64,000 nucleotides of DNA from Balneola sp. (GTDB taxonomy: Bacteria > Bacteroidota > Rhodothermia > Balneolales > Balneolaceae): the NCBI GenBank assembly GCA_002694685.1, contig NZMW01000002.1:176429-240428 (forward strand). The letters run 5' to 3'. Within the stretch, counting starts at the first letter, position 1; each line of letters starts with the position of its first letter. The notes under the pieces are model-generated. The model was not told the origin of the DNA. It saw only the letters and a program-made list of their open reading frames with translations, and did not search any database. Shown here piece after piece: positions 14,419 through 22,867 of this stretch. The position numbers and the translations under genes were made by a program.

Positions 14419-16710
14419 ATGTACCTAATTAAAGCAGTTTACTCATTTATAAAACACAATGGCATCAAGGGTGTTATGGTGTGTCTGGTTTTTATGGGAG
14501 GGATATCATTTCAGGCGGTTGCTCAGGATGCTCTGCTCCGCACGGTGGTGCTTTCTGAAGAAGATGGAAGCCCCATGGTAGGAGCCAATGTGCTGCTTTA
14601 TGATCTGCAGAATGAAGCCGAACTGCTCTACAATTGTGTAACCAATAGTTCCGGTTTTTGTGAGATTCGTAATATCGATCCCTCCATGGAATACGAACTC
14701 CGAATTTCCTACGTCGGCTTCACCCCCTATGCAGAAGAGCTTGAGTTTGAACCCGACGAGCGAAAAAACCTGCGGGTTGAGCTGGAAACAAAAGTGGGCG
14801 AGTTCGATGATGTAGTGGTCCGTGGCGACCGGATTGTGGCAACCGGGGAAGCCGGAGTTCGCCGTATTTCAAATGTAGATATTTCCAGAATCCCTACTCC
14901 CGGGGTGGATGGGGATTTGGTTTCATACATGCAGTCAGAGCCGGGTATTGTAACTACGGGAGACCGTGGCGGGGATGTATATATTCGTGGCGGCACGCCC
15001 GATCAAAACCTCGTACTGGTGGATAACCTGCCCATTGTGAAACCGTTTCATATCTCCAACTTGTTCTCGGCTTTTTCCGATGAAATCATTCAAAACGTAG
15101 ATCTATATGCCGGCGGTTATGGGGCCGAATTTACCGGCGCTTCCTCAGCCATTGTAGACGTAAAACTCCGTCCCGGAAACTTCCGCAGATTCCAGTCTAG
15201 TGCCGCGGTAAGTCCATACATGGTTTCCATGCATGCCGAAGGTCCCATTAAAAGTGACGAGCAGTCGTTTATACTGATGGGGCGATATTCCACCATCGAA
15301 GATTTGGCGCCCACCATTATTGGGGAAGAAATTCCCATCCGATTCACCGACGTGGTAGGCCGCTATACCGTTCAGGGCGATGGCGTTTCTTGCAGCGCTA
15401 CCGGAATTTATACCTATGATGATGGAGAGGTTGTGCCCATTCAAAACGTGCGAAACCAATGGACGAATACCGTTTTGGGAGGAAGCTGCCTGTTATTCAC
15501 GGATAACCTGAACTATCCGGTTCGGGTAACCATGGGCTACACCAATTATGAAAATATAGAATCCGGAACCAACGCCAGTACCAGCTCTACCGAAGTCGGG
15601 CAGATATATATGAATGTGAACCTGCGCGAAGAAGCGCTGGAAATACCTGTCAATTACGGGTTTGGGGTAAATTTTAAGACCTATAATGTGAAGCTTGATA
15701 ATAAATTCTTGGGGCTTCAGTCAGAGAAACGACTTATTCCTATTCTGCATAGTTATGTTTCAGGGCAGTGGAAATTACACGAGAACCTAACGCTCCAGCC
15801 CGGAATAACTGCTCAGCTTTCGCTGGATAATTATGGAGGGTTGGAACCGCGCCTGCGAGCCTCCTGGAAACCGGACGGAACCGATAATCAGGAACTGAGT
15901 TTAGCTACCGGCCGTTTTGTTCAGCTATTTTATGGGGCGAGCGATCAGCGGGATATTGGCAGTACCTTCCTCGCCATCCGGCCTGTAGAGCAAGGGGATG
16001 AAGTTCCGGCTTCATGGCATGGCATTGTTGCTTATCAACAGCGTTTTGGGGACTCATTTATAACCAATCTGGAGGGTTATGTGAAAACCTATCAAAATAT
16101 CTTAGTCTCAAAATGGACACCCGAAGCCCGCATTGAATTGGAAACGGCTCAAGCGGAGGGAATCAGTTACGGGTTTGACATCCGCGCCCGCTACCTGATG
16201 AACCCATTTTTTGTTTCGGTGGGATACGGCTGGTCGAAAGTAACCTACAAAGCCACCTCCGGAAATTTAGGAGCATGGATTCAAGAGCCTATTTTTGAAT
16301 ACTCACCGGCGCATGATCAACGCCATAAACTGAATACCATAGTGGGCTACAAATTTGCCGGTTTTGAAGCGAATGTGCGCTGGGAATTTGGAACCGGTAA
16401 ACCTTACACCCAGATTTTCGGCTATGATTTTTCCGTTCGAGTCCCCGATGAAAACGTGGTAACCGATCCCGGTGATGCCCGCATCTTATACAGCCGCCCC
16501 TTTGGCGAACGACTCCCATATTACCATAGGATGGATGTTTCTCTGAACCGGAGTTTTGAAATTTCAGAAAACTGGTCGATGAAAGCCGAAACCGGAGTCA
16601 TTAATGCCTACAACCGAAACAACGTCTTCAACTTCGACATCAACACCCTGCAGCGTGTAGATCAGGCTCCGCTGTTTCCTTATTTGTCCGTGAAGTTGAG
16701 TAAGAATTGA
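14419..16710 (+). CDS. TonB-dependent outer-membrane receptor with carboxypeptidase-regulatory-like domain
   Basis: A 763-residue outer-membrane transporter. Signal peptide up to about residue 35 (QAVAQ), carboxypeptidase-regulatory-like beta domain (about 38-115; GSPMVGANVLLY, YELRISYVGF), plug (about 130-245; VYIRGGTPDQNLVLVDNLPI and YAGGYGAEFTGASSAIVDV), then a beta barrel ending in VKLSKN. The barrel is short for the family. It follows four lipoproteins in the same direction with a 15-base gap, an arrangement that suggests surface lipoproteins feeding a TonB-driven importer, by analogy with SusCD. The substrate cannot be told from sequence; no degradative enzyme or regulator lies nearby. 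Confidence 0.88.
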   Translation: MYLIKAVYSFIKHNGIKGVMVCLVFMGGISFQAVAQDALLRTVVLSEEDGSPMVGANVLLYDLQNEAELLYNCVTNSSGFCEIRNIDPSMEYELRISYVGFTPYAEELEFEPDERKNLRVELETKVGEFDDVVVRGDRIVATGEAGVRRISNVDISRIPTPGVDGDLVSYMQSEPGIVTTGDRGGDVYIRGGTPDQNLVLVDNLPIVKPFHISNLFSAFSDEIIQNVDLYAGGYGAEFTGASSAIVDVKLRPGNFRRFQSSAAVSPYMVSMHAEGPIKSDEQSFILMGRYSTIEDLAPTIIGEEIPIRFTDVVGRYTVQGDGVSCSATGIYTYDDGEVVPIQNVRNQWTNTVLGGSCLLFTDNLNYPVRVTMGYTNYENIESGTNASTSSTEVGQIYMNVNLREEALEIPVNYGFGVNFKTYNVKLDNKFLGLQSEKRLIPILHSYVSGQWKLHENLTLQPGITAQLSLDNYGGLEPRLRASWKPDGTDNQELSLATGRFVQLFYGASDQRDIGSTFLAIRPVEQGDEVPASWHGIVAYQQRFGDSFITNLEGYVKTYQNILVSKWTPEARIELETAQAEGISYGFDIRARYLMNPFFVSVGYGWSKVTYKATSGNLGAWIQEPIFEYSPAHDQRHKLNTIVGYKFAGFEANVRWEFGTGKPYTQIFGYDFSVRVPDENVVTDPGDARILYSRPFGERLPYYHRMDVSLNRSFEISENWSMKAETGVINAYNRNNVFNFDINTLQRVDQAPLFPYLSVKLSKN

Positions 16711-16745
16711 TGTTCAGGATTCTAATGAAGAGATAAGCTAAAAAC

Positions 16746-16814
16746 CCTCGCTCCGATGCTCCGCGTTGGAGCGCATTGCCTATTTCGTTCCGACGTGGAG
16801 CGTTCGTAACGAGG
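16746..16814. repeat. 69-base CCTCGCTCC element, long form, copy A
   Basis: Starts CCTCGCTCCGATGCTCCGCG and ends with GCGTTCGTAACGAGG. Two back-to-back palindromes also pair with each other end to end. The same length and layout as 17009-17077. Confidence 0.8.
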
Positions 16815-16902
16815 CCGAGGAGAATTAAAAAGGGGGGTGAATAACTATCTCGGCCCGTCGCTGTAGGTGTCTTGGGATAAAAACCATGAATAGTCTCGAA
16901 GA

Positions 16903-16936
16903 AGTCTCTCCTTGAGAAGGAGAGATTTAGAGAGGT
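16903..16936. repeat. Short hairpin repeat
   Basis: AGTCTCTCCTTGAGAAGGAG followed by AGATTTAGAGAGGT; arms CTCTCCTT and AAGGAGAG flank GAG. This type of sequence is scattered between genes in related bacteria. No other copy was found in this window. Confidence 0.5.
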
Positions 16937-17008
16937 CGGAGTATAGGGCTGGGAATAGTTACCGGGCGAGGCTCAATCCAAGCAGGGATACAGTATAAGT
17001 AGCTTCTA

Positions 17009-17077
17009 CCTCGCTCCGACGCTCCGTGTCGTAGCGCATGGCTTATTACGTTCCGACGCAGAGCGTGCGGAACGAGG
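17009..17077. repeat. 69-base CCTCGCTCC element, long form, copy B
   Basis: CCTCGCTCCGACGCTCCGTG at the left and GCGTGCGGAACGAGG at the right. The central linker CATGGCTTATTACG corresponds to CATTGCCTATTTCG in copy A, so the whole 69-base unit is conserved, not only the hairpins. Confidence 0.8.
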
Positions 17078-17182
17078 TGTGGGTGTGGGTGTGGCAAACC
17101 AACGATAACCAATCTCTCCTCATTGCGATTCAGAGCATTAGGAATCAAGCTGGAAGAATTAAAAGCGTTGAACAAACACCCC

Positions 17183-17211
17183 CCTCGCTCCAGACGCTCT
17201 GCGTCGGAGCG
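17183..17211. repeat. 29-base CCTCGCTCC element, short form
   Basis: Left half only of the 69-base unit: CCTCGCTCCAGACGCTCTGC then GTCGGAGCG. Equivalent short copies are at 2248-2276 and 48036-48064. Confidence 0.8.
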
Positions 17212-17443
17212 AATAGCAGAGACAATCCAGGCACGGAACACAGGGAATGAGATAAAGAACAAAACAAAAGTTTAGAAGACGAATCTTCAATTTTCAGCGA
17301 TCCAAACTTCAAGACTTTCCGATACAAAACACTCCTTTAGCGGGCAAGATTTTAGATGAAATAATAGTTCTGATTTTTCTGAGATTCTACTTATATTTAA
17401 AGCCTTTTTCGGATAAGAAATTGAATACAAAATATCCCAATTC

Positions 17444-17602
17444 ATGAAACGCACGTACCAACCAAGTAACAGGAAGCGCAAGAACAAACACGGTTTTAGA
17501 GAACGTATGTCTACTAAAAACGGACGCAAGACTATTGCGAGCCGTCGTAAGAAAGGCCGTCATAAGCTAACCGTTAGTGATGAGAAGAAAGGAGCCAAGT
17601 AA
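17444..17602 (+). CDS. rpmH: 50S ribosomal protein L34
   Basis: A 52-residue basic protein starting [20 protein letters not shown] and ending [12 protein letters not shown], the typical L34 sequence with a short C-terminal extension. It is part of the large ribosomal subunit. The ATG at 17444 gives the canonical MKRTYQPS start. Its last 26 bases overlap the start of rnpA, and yidC follows, which is the classic rpmH-rnpA-yidC order. A possible -7 element TATATTTA is at 17392-17399. Confidence 0.97.
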   Translation: MKRTYQPSNRKRKNKHGFRERMSTKNGRKTIASRRKKGRHKLTVSDEKKGAK

Positions 17603-18014
17603 CCTTACGGGTTCTCCTGATCGCAGATTTAGATTATCTAAATCTCACATCTTACGTGGCAGGCGAAATTTTGAGGAGCTGTTTTCAAGCTCCTCACTTC
17701 TTATTAAATCTTCGGATATAATTCTTCGCTATACCACGAATTCTGACGCTGATAAGAATATTCTTGTCGGCTTCATTGCTCCAAAAAAAATCGGTAATGC
17801 CGTTAAACGGACACGCACCAAGCGGCTTCTACGCGAAGCTTATCGACTTAATCAACACATTATTACAGATTTGCCGGATATAGCACAGATAGGACTCCAC
17901 TACGCTTTTATGGCAAAACACGCTAATCTAACATTTGACGCTGCCGAGCGTAACGTCACTGAACTACTCGGAAAGCTGCGCGATCAATTGCTTTCAAAAA
18001 ATTCACCCCTTTAA
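17577..18014 (+). CDS. rnpA: Ribonuclease P protein component
   Basis: Protein subunit of RNase P, which binds the catalytic RNA and the 5' leader of pre-tRNAs. 145 residues, basic. The core contains [24 protein letters not shown] sequence with LREAYR, the variant here of the RNR motif (RTRTKR, where RNRxKR is usual). The start is GTG at 17577 or the next codon ATG at 17580; either way the gene begins inside the last codons of rpmH (26- or 23-base overlap, different frame). The gene yidD, often found between rnpA and yidC, is absent. Confidence 0.93.
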   Translation: MMRRKEPSNLTGSPDRRFRLSKSHILRGRRNFEELFSSSSLLIKSSDIILRYTTNSDADKNILVGFIAPKKIGNAVKRTRTKRLLREAYRLNQHIITDLPDIAQIGLHYAFMAKHANLTFDAAERNVTELLGKLRDQLLSKNSPL

Positions 18015-18025
18015 AATCTATACTC

Positions 18026-19819
18026 TTGGATAAGAATACCGCCACCGGATTTGCCCTGATTTTTGTACTCATGTTGGGATGGTTCTATTTCACGATGCCA
18101 TCCGAAGAACAACTGGCAGATCAACGAAGAGAACAAGCTGCTCAAGACAGCCTCGCCCTCATTGAGCAAAACCGACAGGATTCAATTGCCCAAACGGAAG
18201 CATCGAATGAACCTGAAGAGCGCCAACAACCTTCCATTAGTGAGGAGCAAGACGATGCGCCTGTTGTCAGAGGTCTTTTCGCAAACAGCACTATCACGGA
18301 AGAGTCTGAAATTGAGGTTGCCACTCCCCTCTATACCGTCACTTTCACGAACCGCGGTGCCGGACCCAATTCTTTTATCCTCAATGATTATGACACTTGG
18401 GACGGTCGCCCAGTTCAGTTAATCGCTGATACAGCACATTCTGCTTACAACATTGGATTCCTTTCAACTGATAATTACAATGTTGAGACTCAAAACATTT
18501 TATTCCGTCAGGTGACATCCGGTTCTTCCATGCGTGTTTCATCGGGAGAACAGCGTGAAATTCGATATGAACTTGAGCTGGAAGATGGCCGTCAGGTCGT
18601 GGTTACCTACTTATTGAATGGTAACAACTATGAAATTGATGTAGATATACAGTTTGTTGGATTGCAGGATTATGTAGTCGGCCGAAGTATCGATTTTGGC
18701 TGGACCTCACCGCTTCGATTCACAGAAAAAGATCATACTCAGGATGCACTTGCAACCTCCGCTTATGTTTATGCCGGGGGTGAACTTGAGCAGTTTAAGC
18801 TTGACGAAGCCGGTCGCGAAGAAACAACTATCAACGGAAATATTGACTGGGCCGCTACCAAAACGAAATTTTTTACGCAACTTATTAAGCCACTTTCTCC
18901 AACTGATGCTGCAATGCTAACCGGAGAAGTAACCGGGGCTATTGATAATCAGAACACCGAGCATCGATACACTTCTTCTATCCGGGCAGATCTTGATCAA
19001 GACGGTACAGCCTCATTCCAGTTGTTTGTTGGCCCGATGAAATATCGTGAAATCGTAAAAGTAGATGAGCATGCCTACGATATGGTGGACGTTGGGTGGA
19101 GCTGGTTACGCTGGTTCTCCGATCCATTTGTTCGCTGGATGGTGATTCCATTTTTTGAATTTCTTTCAGGTTATATCTCCAACTTTGGTGTGATCATTAT
19201 TGTATTTGCTTCGCTGGTGAAGCTGGTTCTGTCTCCTCTTACCTATAAGAGTTACAAAAGCATGGGGGCAATGAGTGAGTTACAGCCTCAAATGAAGGAA
19301 ATACAGGAGAAGTACAAAGACAATCCACAGAAGCAGCAAAAAGCGACGATGGATCTGTACAGGAAGAACAAGGTCAACCCGCTTGGCGGTTGTTTGCCTA
19401 ACTTACTGCAGTTCCCAATTTTGATTACGCTTTGGCGATATTTCCAGAATTCAATTCTCATTCGTCAGGAAGAGTTTTTGTGGGCTGCTGATCTTTCCGC
19501 ACCTGATTATATTATTAGCCTGCCATTCAGTGTTCCTTTCCTTGGAGATAGCATTGCCGGTTTTGTATTGCTGATGACGGCTGCCATGATGGTTCAAAGT
19601 AAGCTGACCGGCGGTATGAGCGGTGGCGGTGCAAGCAGTCCAATGGCTGGGCAGATGAAGATGCTTCAGTATATCTTCCCATTCATGCTTCTGTTTATTT
19701 TCAACAATTTTGCAGCAGGATTGAGTCTTTACTACTTAATCTTCAATGTGCTTTCTATCATTCAGCAGTTCTTCATCAAGAGAAGCCTGCATGCTGATAA
19801 GGAAGAGGCTAAGGCGTAA
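18026..19819 (+). CDS. yidC: Membrane protein insertase YidC
   Basis: Inserts and folds inner-membrane proteins, alone or with Sec. 597 residues, starting with TTG at 18026 (LDKNTATGFALIF), 11 bases after rnpA. An N-terminal anchor (about 6-24) is followed by a Glu/Gln-rich spacer, a large periplasmic beta domain (about 85-355) and the conserved membrane core (about 370-585) with SPLTYKSYKSMGAMSELQPQ, NPLGGCLPNLLQFPILITLW and a C-terminal SLYYLIFNVLSIIQQ. Length and order are typical for Bacteroidetes-like YidC. The start codon choice follows from the lack of any ATG that would keep the first helix. Confidence 0.96.
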   Translation: MDKNTATGFALIFVLMLGWFYFTMPSEEQLADQRREQAAQDSLALIEQNRQDSIAQTEASNEPEERQQPSISEEQDDAPVVRGLFANSTITEESEIEVATPLYTVTFTNRGAGPNSFILNDYDTWDGRPVQLIADTAHSAYNIGFLSTDNYNVETQNILFRQVTSGSSMRVSSGEQREIRYELELEDGRQVVVTYLLNGNNYEIDVDIQFVGLQDYVVGRSIDFGWTSPLRFTEKDHTQDALATSAYVYAGGELEQFKLDEAGREETTINGNIDWAATKTKFFTQLIKPLSPTDAAMLTGEVTGAIDNQNTEHRYTSSIRADLDQDGTASFQLFVGPMKYREIVKVDEHAYDMVDVGWSWLRWFSDPFVRWMVIPFFEFLSGYISNFGVIIIVFASLVKLVLSPLTYKSYKSMGAMSELQPQMKEIQEKYKDNPQKQQKATMDLYRKNKVNPLGGCLPNLLQFPILITLWRYFQNSILIRQEEFLWAADLSAPDYIISLPFSVPFLGDSIAGFVLLMTAAMMVQSKLTGGMSGGGASSPMAGQMKMLQYIFPFMLLFIFNNFAAGLSLYYLIFNVLSIIQQFFIKRSLHADKEEAKA

Positions 19820-19831
19820 GTTAGCTGTTGG

Positions 19832-19900
19832 CTTTCAGACTTCAGCTCTCAGTAACTGTGTATGACAGAACTGATAGCTGAGTGCTGAAAGTTGTTTTTT
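19832..19900 (+). terminator. Long imperfect hairpin with T-run after yidC
   Basis: CTTTCAGACTTCAGCTCTCA pairs with TGATAGCTGAGTGCTGAAAG and is followed by GTTGTTTTTTC. It could end the rpmH-rnpA-yidC transcript. The AGCTGAGTGCTGAAAG type of sequence is also a common intergenic repeat, so terminator function is an inference. Confidence 0.5.
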
Positions 19901-19906
19901 CTTAGA

Positions 19907-20033
19907 TTAACGTGAGTTTGAAATAAAGTATCTGAAGTTGTCATCCTGAGCGCTTAGAAAGCTATACAAAACACATTTGTTGAACGCGAAGGATCTCAAA
20001 GTGTATCAAAGTTGGGTATTTCGAATTCACGTT
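19907..20033. repeat. 127-base element with terminal inverted repeats
   Basis: Left end TTAACGTGAGTTTGAAAT and right end ATTTCGAATTCACGTTA pair with two mismatches. Inside is GTTGTCATCCTGAGCGC, shared with 4365-4515 and 9954-10000, then GCGAAGGATCTCAAA. It stops 13 bases before the GTG of the HsdR-N gene, so it forms that gene's upstream region. It looks like a miniature non-autonomous element, but no target-site duplication was recognised. Confidence 0.6.
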
Positions 20034-20046
20034 AGATTATAGTTAT

Positions 20047-20985
20047 GTGTTTGAACCAGAATTCTACTCATTGTTAAGTAAAGCCCTCTCACATTTTCCG
20101 CAGTTTCGATTTCGCGAAGGTCAGAAAAGGCTGTGGAACCCCATTCTGAAAAAGACGTTCGCCAACCTTCCCGAAGAGCGGGTTCGGTTAGCTTTAATTG
20201 ATTACCTGACCCTTGAAGCAGGTCAATCTTCATCCCGTATTTCCTTTGAGAGCCCTGTAAAACTAGTCGGCGACAAATCCTCTTCCCGGACCGATATTAT
20301 CTGTTATGGCAGTGATTTCGAACCCTTGTTACTGGTTGAGTGTAAAGCTCCGGAAATAAAACTGGACGAAAAAGCTGCAGTTCAAATAGCCCGTTATAAT
20401 CAAAAAGTGGGTGCGCCTTATCTCTTGGTGAGTAACGGAGTGTTAGATTTTTGGTTCAAGGTTGAAGGAGAGGAAGTTCTTTACCAAGATGAGATTCCGG
20501 ATTTATTTCAACCCCAAAAAGAGGCAGTTAAAAAATTCAGCTATTGGGAAGACCGGGGATTTTTAGGTGAGGAGCTATCACCGGAAGCAAAAGCTTATGC
20601 TCTTGAATCAGTTGTAGATTTATTTGAAGCTCCATATCAGCCCATAAAATACCTGAGCTTTGATGATTATTCCCCTGAATTTTCCTTAGGGCATTATTAC
20701 CGAATATTTGGACTGGAAAAAAATGTGAAGTTAGGGCTTAGTATTTCAGCAAATCCATTTGGTGGAACACGACTCAATGCCATATTAAATCAGAAAGGTA
20801 GCAACGTGGCTTTCAGTTCATCCTCCCTCGATTTGATAGCAGGTAAGGAAAGCCCCAATACAGAAATTCACTCTGCAAAAGGTGTAACTAAAGTTGATAT
20901 AAAAGCTGAACTCGGCTTTAGTTTTGAAAATGCGCTGACCGATTTGATTCCAGATCTGCATGATTTATTAAATCAACATTCCTGA
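20047..20985 (+). CDS. HsdR N-terminal (restriction nuclease-like) domain protein, orphan
   Basis: A 312-residue protein starting with GTG at 20047. Residues about 35-165 match the N-terminal nuclease domain of type I restriction HsdR subunits: RTDIICYG and LLLVECKAPEIKLDEKAAVQ supply the D...ExK residues of the PD-(D/E)xK fold. The remainder (about 180-312) has no recognised domain; there is no helicase. No HsdM or HsdS gene lies nearby, so this is not a restriction system as it stands. Stand-alone copies of this architecture are common in Bacteroidetes-related genomes; the role is unknown. Confidence 0.82.
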   Translation: MFEPEFYSLLSKALSHFPQFRFREGQKRLWNPILKKTFANLPEERVRLALIDYLTLEAGQSSSRISFESPVKLVGDKSSSRTDIICYGSDFEPLLLVECKAPEIKLDEKAAVQIARYNQKVGAPYLLVSNGVLDFWFKVEGEEVLYQDEIPDLFQPQKEAVKKFSYWEDRGFLGEELSPEAKAYALESVVDLFEAPYQPIKYLSFDDYSPEFSLGHYYRIFGLEKNVKLGLSISANPFGGTRLNAILNQKGSNVAFSSSSLDLIAGKESPNTEIHSAKGVTKVDIKAELGFSFENALTDLIPDLHDLLNQHS

Positions 20986-21056
20986 CGCTGAGAGTCGATA
21001 TTAGTCGGGCATTTTGGTATTCTTGAGACCCTAAAACTAACCAACAATTTATCCTC

Positions 21057-22394
21057 ATGATGCACAGTAAACATCGCGAAAAGTTATTCTCATTATTTGA
21101 TGAAGGCCAAAATGGAGTCGTTTTTATTCAGGGTTCAGATATCCTCTATAGAAATGAAACCGATTACGAATATCCCTTTCGTCAGGAGTCAAACTTCTGG
21201 TATTTAACGGGGGTAAATGAGCCTGAATGTGCACTGATCCTGGACCTTAAAACAGAGGATTATCATTTATTTGTACCAAAGCGGGATGCACAATATGCGG
21301 TGTGGCATGGATATGTAAAATCGTTAGATTCATATCATGAGCAATACAGTCCGGATCATCTCCATTATGGGAATGAAATTTTGACGGTGATGAATGAAAT
21401 CAAACCGGAGAAGGTGTATTGCCTGAATGAAGCCGATGCCGAGCTGATTGAAGATTTAAATCGTGGCTTTGAAGCAGATGTGGAAGCCTTACAAGATGCA
21501 CTTACCTACTGCCGTGTGCTAAAAACGGACGAGGAGTTGGAGTACATGCGGAAGTCTGCTCAGGTGAATAACCTTGCACATACCGAAGTAATGAAGGCGA
21601 TTAAGCCGGGCATGTATGAGTATGAGATGAAGGCGCTTTTCACTAAGATTCAGTATGAAAATGGACTGCAGCAGGATGCTTACAACGGTATTTTCGCCAG
21701 TGGTAAAAACGGAGCTATTCTTCATTATGTAGAAAACACCAGCCAAATTAAAGATGGCGATTTATTTTTACTGGATGCCGGTCATGAGTACAAAGGCTAC
21801 GCATCAGATATCACGAGAACTTATCCGGCCAACGGTAAATTCACAAGCCTGCAAGCCGGAGTCTACGATGGCGTACTGGAAGCCTTGAATTCTTGCATCG
21901 AGAAAGTAGAGCCCGGAATCAAAATGGAAGATCTTCATCTCCATGCTGCCCGAACTATTATGCAAGGACTTAAAGAAGCTGACTTAGTAAAAGGTTCGGT
22001 TGATGATATGATGGAGAACGACATCTTTGCTTTATTCTTCCCTCATGGCTTGGGGCACTTCCTTGGATTAGATACGCATGATGTGGGTGGATATCCAAAA
22101 GGAGTAGAGCGAATTGATCGTCCTGGAATTCAGTACCTGAGAGCACGCAGAGATTTACAGCCTGGAATGGTGATCACTATTGAACCCGGTTGTTATTTTG
22201 TGCCTGCATTGCTAATTCCTGCCATTGAAGATGACACACAATCGAAATTCCTAAATGCCGATAAATTGACCAAGATGTTCGAGTTTGGCGGAATTCGCAT
22301 TGAAGATGATATTGTTGTCACCGATGACGGTTATGAAAACCTCACGGATGTACCTAAAGAAAGAGCAGATATTGAGAAAATTATTGGTGCTTAG
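21057..22394 (+). CDS. pepP: Xaa-Pro aminopeptidase (aminopeptidase P family, M24)
   Basis: Cytoplasmic metallopeptidase that removes the N-terminal residue from peptides with proline in second position. 445 residues: an AMP_N domain (about 1-150; YRNETDYEYPFRQESNFWYL), then the pita-bread M24 domain. Metal ligands are visible as LLDAGHEYKGYASDITRTYP (two Asp), HGLGHFLGLDTHDVGG (His), ITIEPGCYF (Glu) and GIRIEDD (Glu). ATG at 21057, directly followed by a second Met codon. The next gene on the strand, the S23-like one, may be an insertion between pepP and ispH. Confidence 0.95.
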   Translation: MMHSKHREKLFSLFDEGQNGVVFIQGSDILYRNETDYEYPFRQESNFWYLTGVNEPECALILDLKTEDYHLFVPKRDAQYAVWHGYVKSLDSYHEQYSPDHLHYGNEILTVMNEIKPEKVYCLNEADAELIEDLNRGFEADVEALQDALTYCRVLKTDEELEYMRKSAQVNNLAHTEVMKAIKPGMYEYEMKALFTKIQYENGLQQDAYNGIFASGKNGAILHYVENTSQIKDGDLFLLDAGHEYKGYASDITRTYPANGKFTSLQAGVYDGVLEALNSCIEKVEPGIKMEDLHLHAARTIMQGLKEADLVKGSVDDMMENDIFALFFPHGLGHFLGLDTHDVGGYPKGVERIDRPGIQYLRARRDLQPGMVITIEPGCYFVPALLIPAIEDDTQSKFLNADKLTKMFEFGGIRIEDDIVVTDDGYENLTDVPKERADIEKIIGA

Positions 22395-22400
22395 TTAGTC

Positions 22401-22425
22401 GTTGATTTCGTTATTCGTTAATGGT
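22401..22425. repeat. TTCGTTATTCGTT repeat, left of the S23-like gene
   Basis: GTTGATTTCGTTATTCGTTA in the short space between pepP and the four-helix-bundle gene. The same sequence occurs inverted at 22846-22875 on the other side of that gene, and relatives lie at 2204 and 24129. Confidence 0.7.
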
Positions 22426-22432
22426 GTAATAG

Positions 22433-22867
22433 TTGGGAAATAAGAAACAAGATATTGCCACTTTTGAAGACCTGTTGGTTTGGCAGGTTTCAAGAGATTT
22501 ACGAAAACGAATTTCTTCACTTTGTAAAGCACTACCAAAGGAAGAGACATTTAAGTTAAAAGACCAGATGATTAGAGCTTCACGGTCAGTAACAGCAAAT
22601 ATTGCAGAAGGATATGGTCGTTTTCATTATCAGGAGAATATCCAATATTCCAGGCAAGCCAGAGGTTCACTGTACGAATTAATAGATCATTTGTCATGCG
22701 GATTCGATGAAGAATACTTTGACAAGAAAGAAGTTGCCGAATTAAAAAAAGAAACAATAAGGGCAATCAAACTTGTCAACGGATATATTGGTTATCTAAA
22801 AAGAACGAAGGCTGACCATGTTAAAGAGCCAGAAGTCGATTACACGATTAACGAAATAAACGAATAA
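22433..22867 (+). CDS. Four-helix-bundle protein of the S23 / 23S-rRNA intervening-sequence family
   Basis: A 144-residue helical protein from a TTG start at 22433. Recognisable family parts: FEDLLVWQVSRDLRKRI, LKDQMIRASRSVTANIAEGY (the hallmark) and EYFDKKEVAELKKE. Homologues are encoded inside intervening sequences of 23S rRNA in some bacteria and as free genes in many others; their function is unknown. There is no rRNA here. The gene is flanked by inverted copies of TTCGTTATTCGTT, and the right copy encodes the last residues (YTINEINE) and runs to the ispH start. This suggests arrival as a small unit between pepP and ispH. Confidence 0.88.
   Translation: MGNKKQDIATFEDLLVWQVSRDLRKRISSLCKALPKEETFKLKDQMIRASRSVTANIAEGYGRFHYQENIQYSRQARGSLYELIDHLSCGFDEEYFDKKEVAELKKETIRAIKLVNGYIGYLKRTKADHVKEPEVDYTINEINE

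Larger units (their letters stand above)
16711..17443. other. 733-base gap made mostly of dispersed repeats
   Basis: Contains three copies of the CCTCGCTCC-type palindrome (16746-16814, 17009-17077, 17183-17211), one TCTCTCCTTGAGAAGG hairpin (16903-16936) and the promoter region of rpmH. Reading frames here (for example 17038-17250) run through the repeats and are not credible genes. Confidence 0.7.

Noticed and set aside
16746..17211. CRISPR array
   Set aside because: The repeats are palindromes at irregular distances and are scattered in the window; there are no regular spacers and no cas genes.
17038..17250. 70-residue plus-strand frame before rpmH
   Set aside because: Runs through two CCTCGCTCC repeats; its apparent protein is translated repeat sequence.
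20047..20985. Type I restriction system
   Set aside because: Only the HsdR N-terminal domain is present; no HsdM or HsdS.
22433..22867. Intervening sequence of a 23S rRNA gene
   Set aside because: No rRNA sequence on either side; the neighbours are pepP and ispH.
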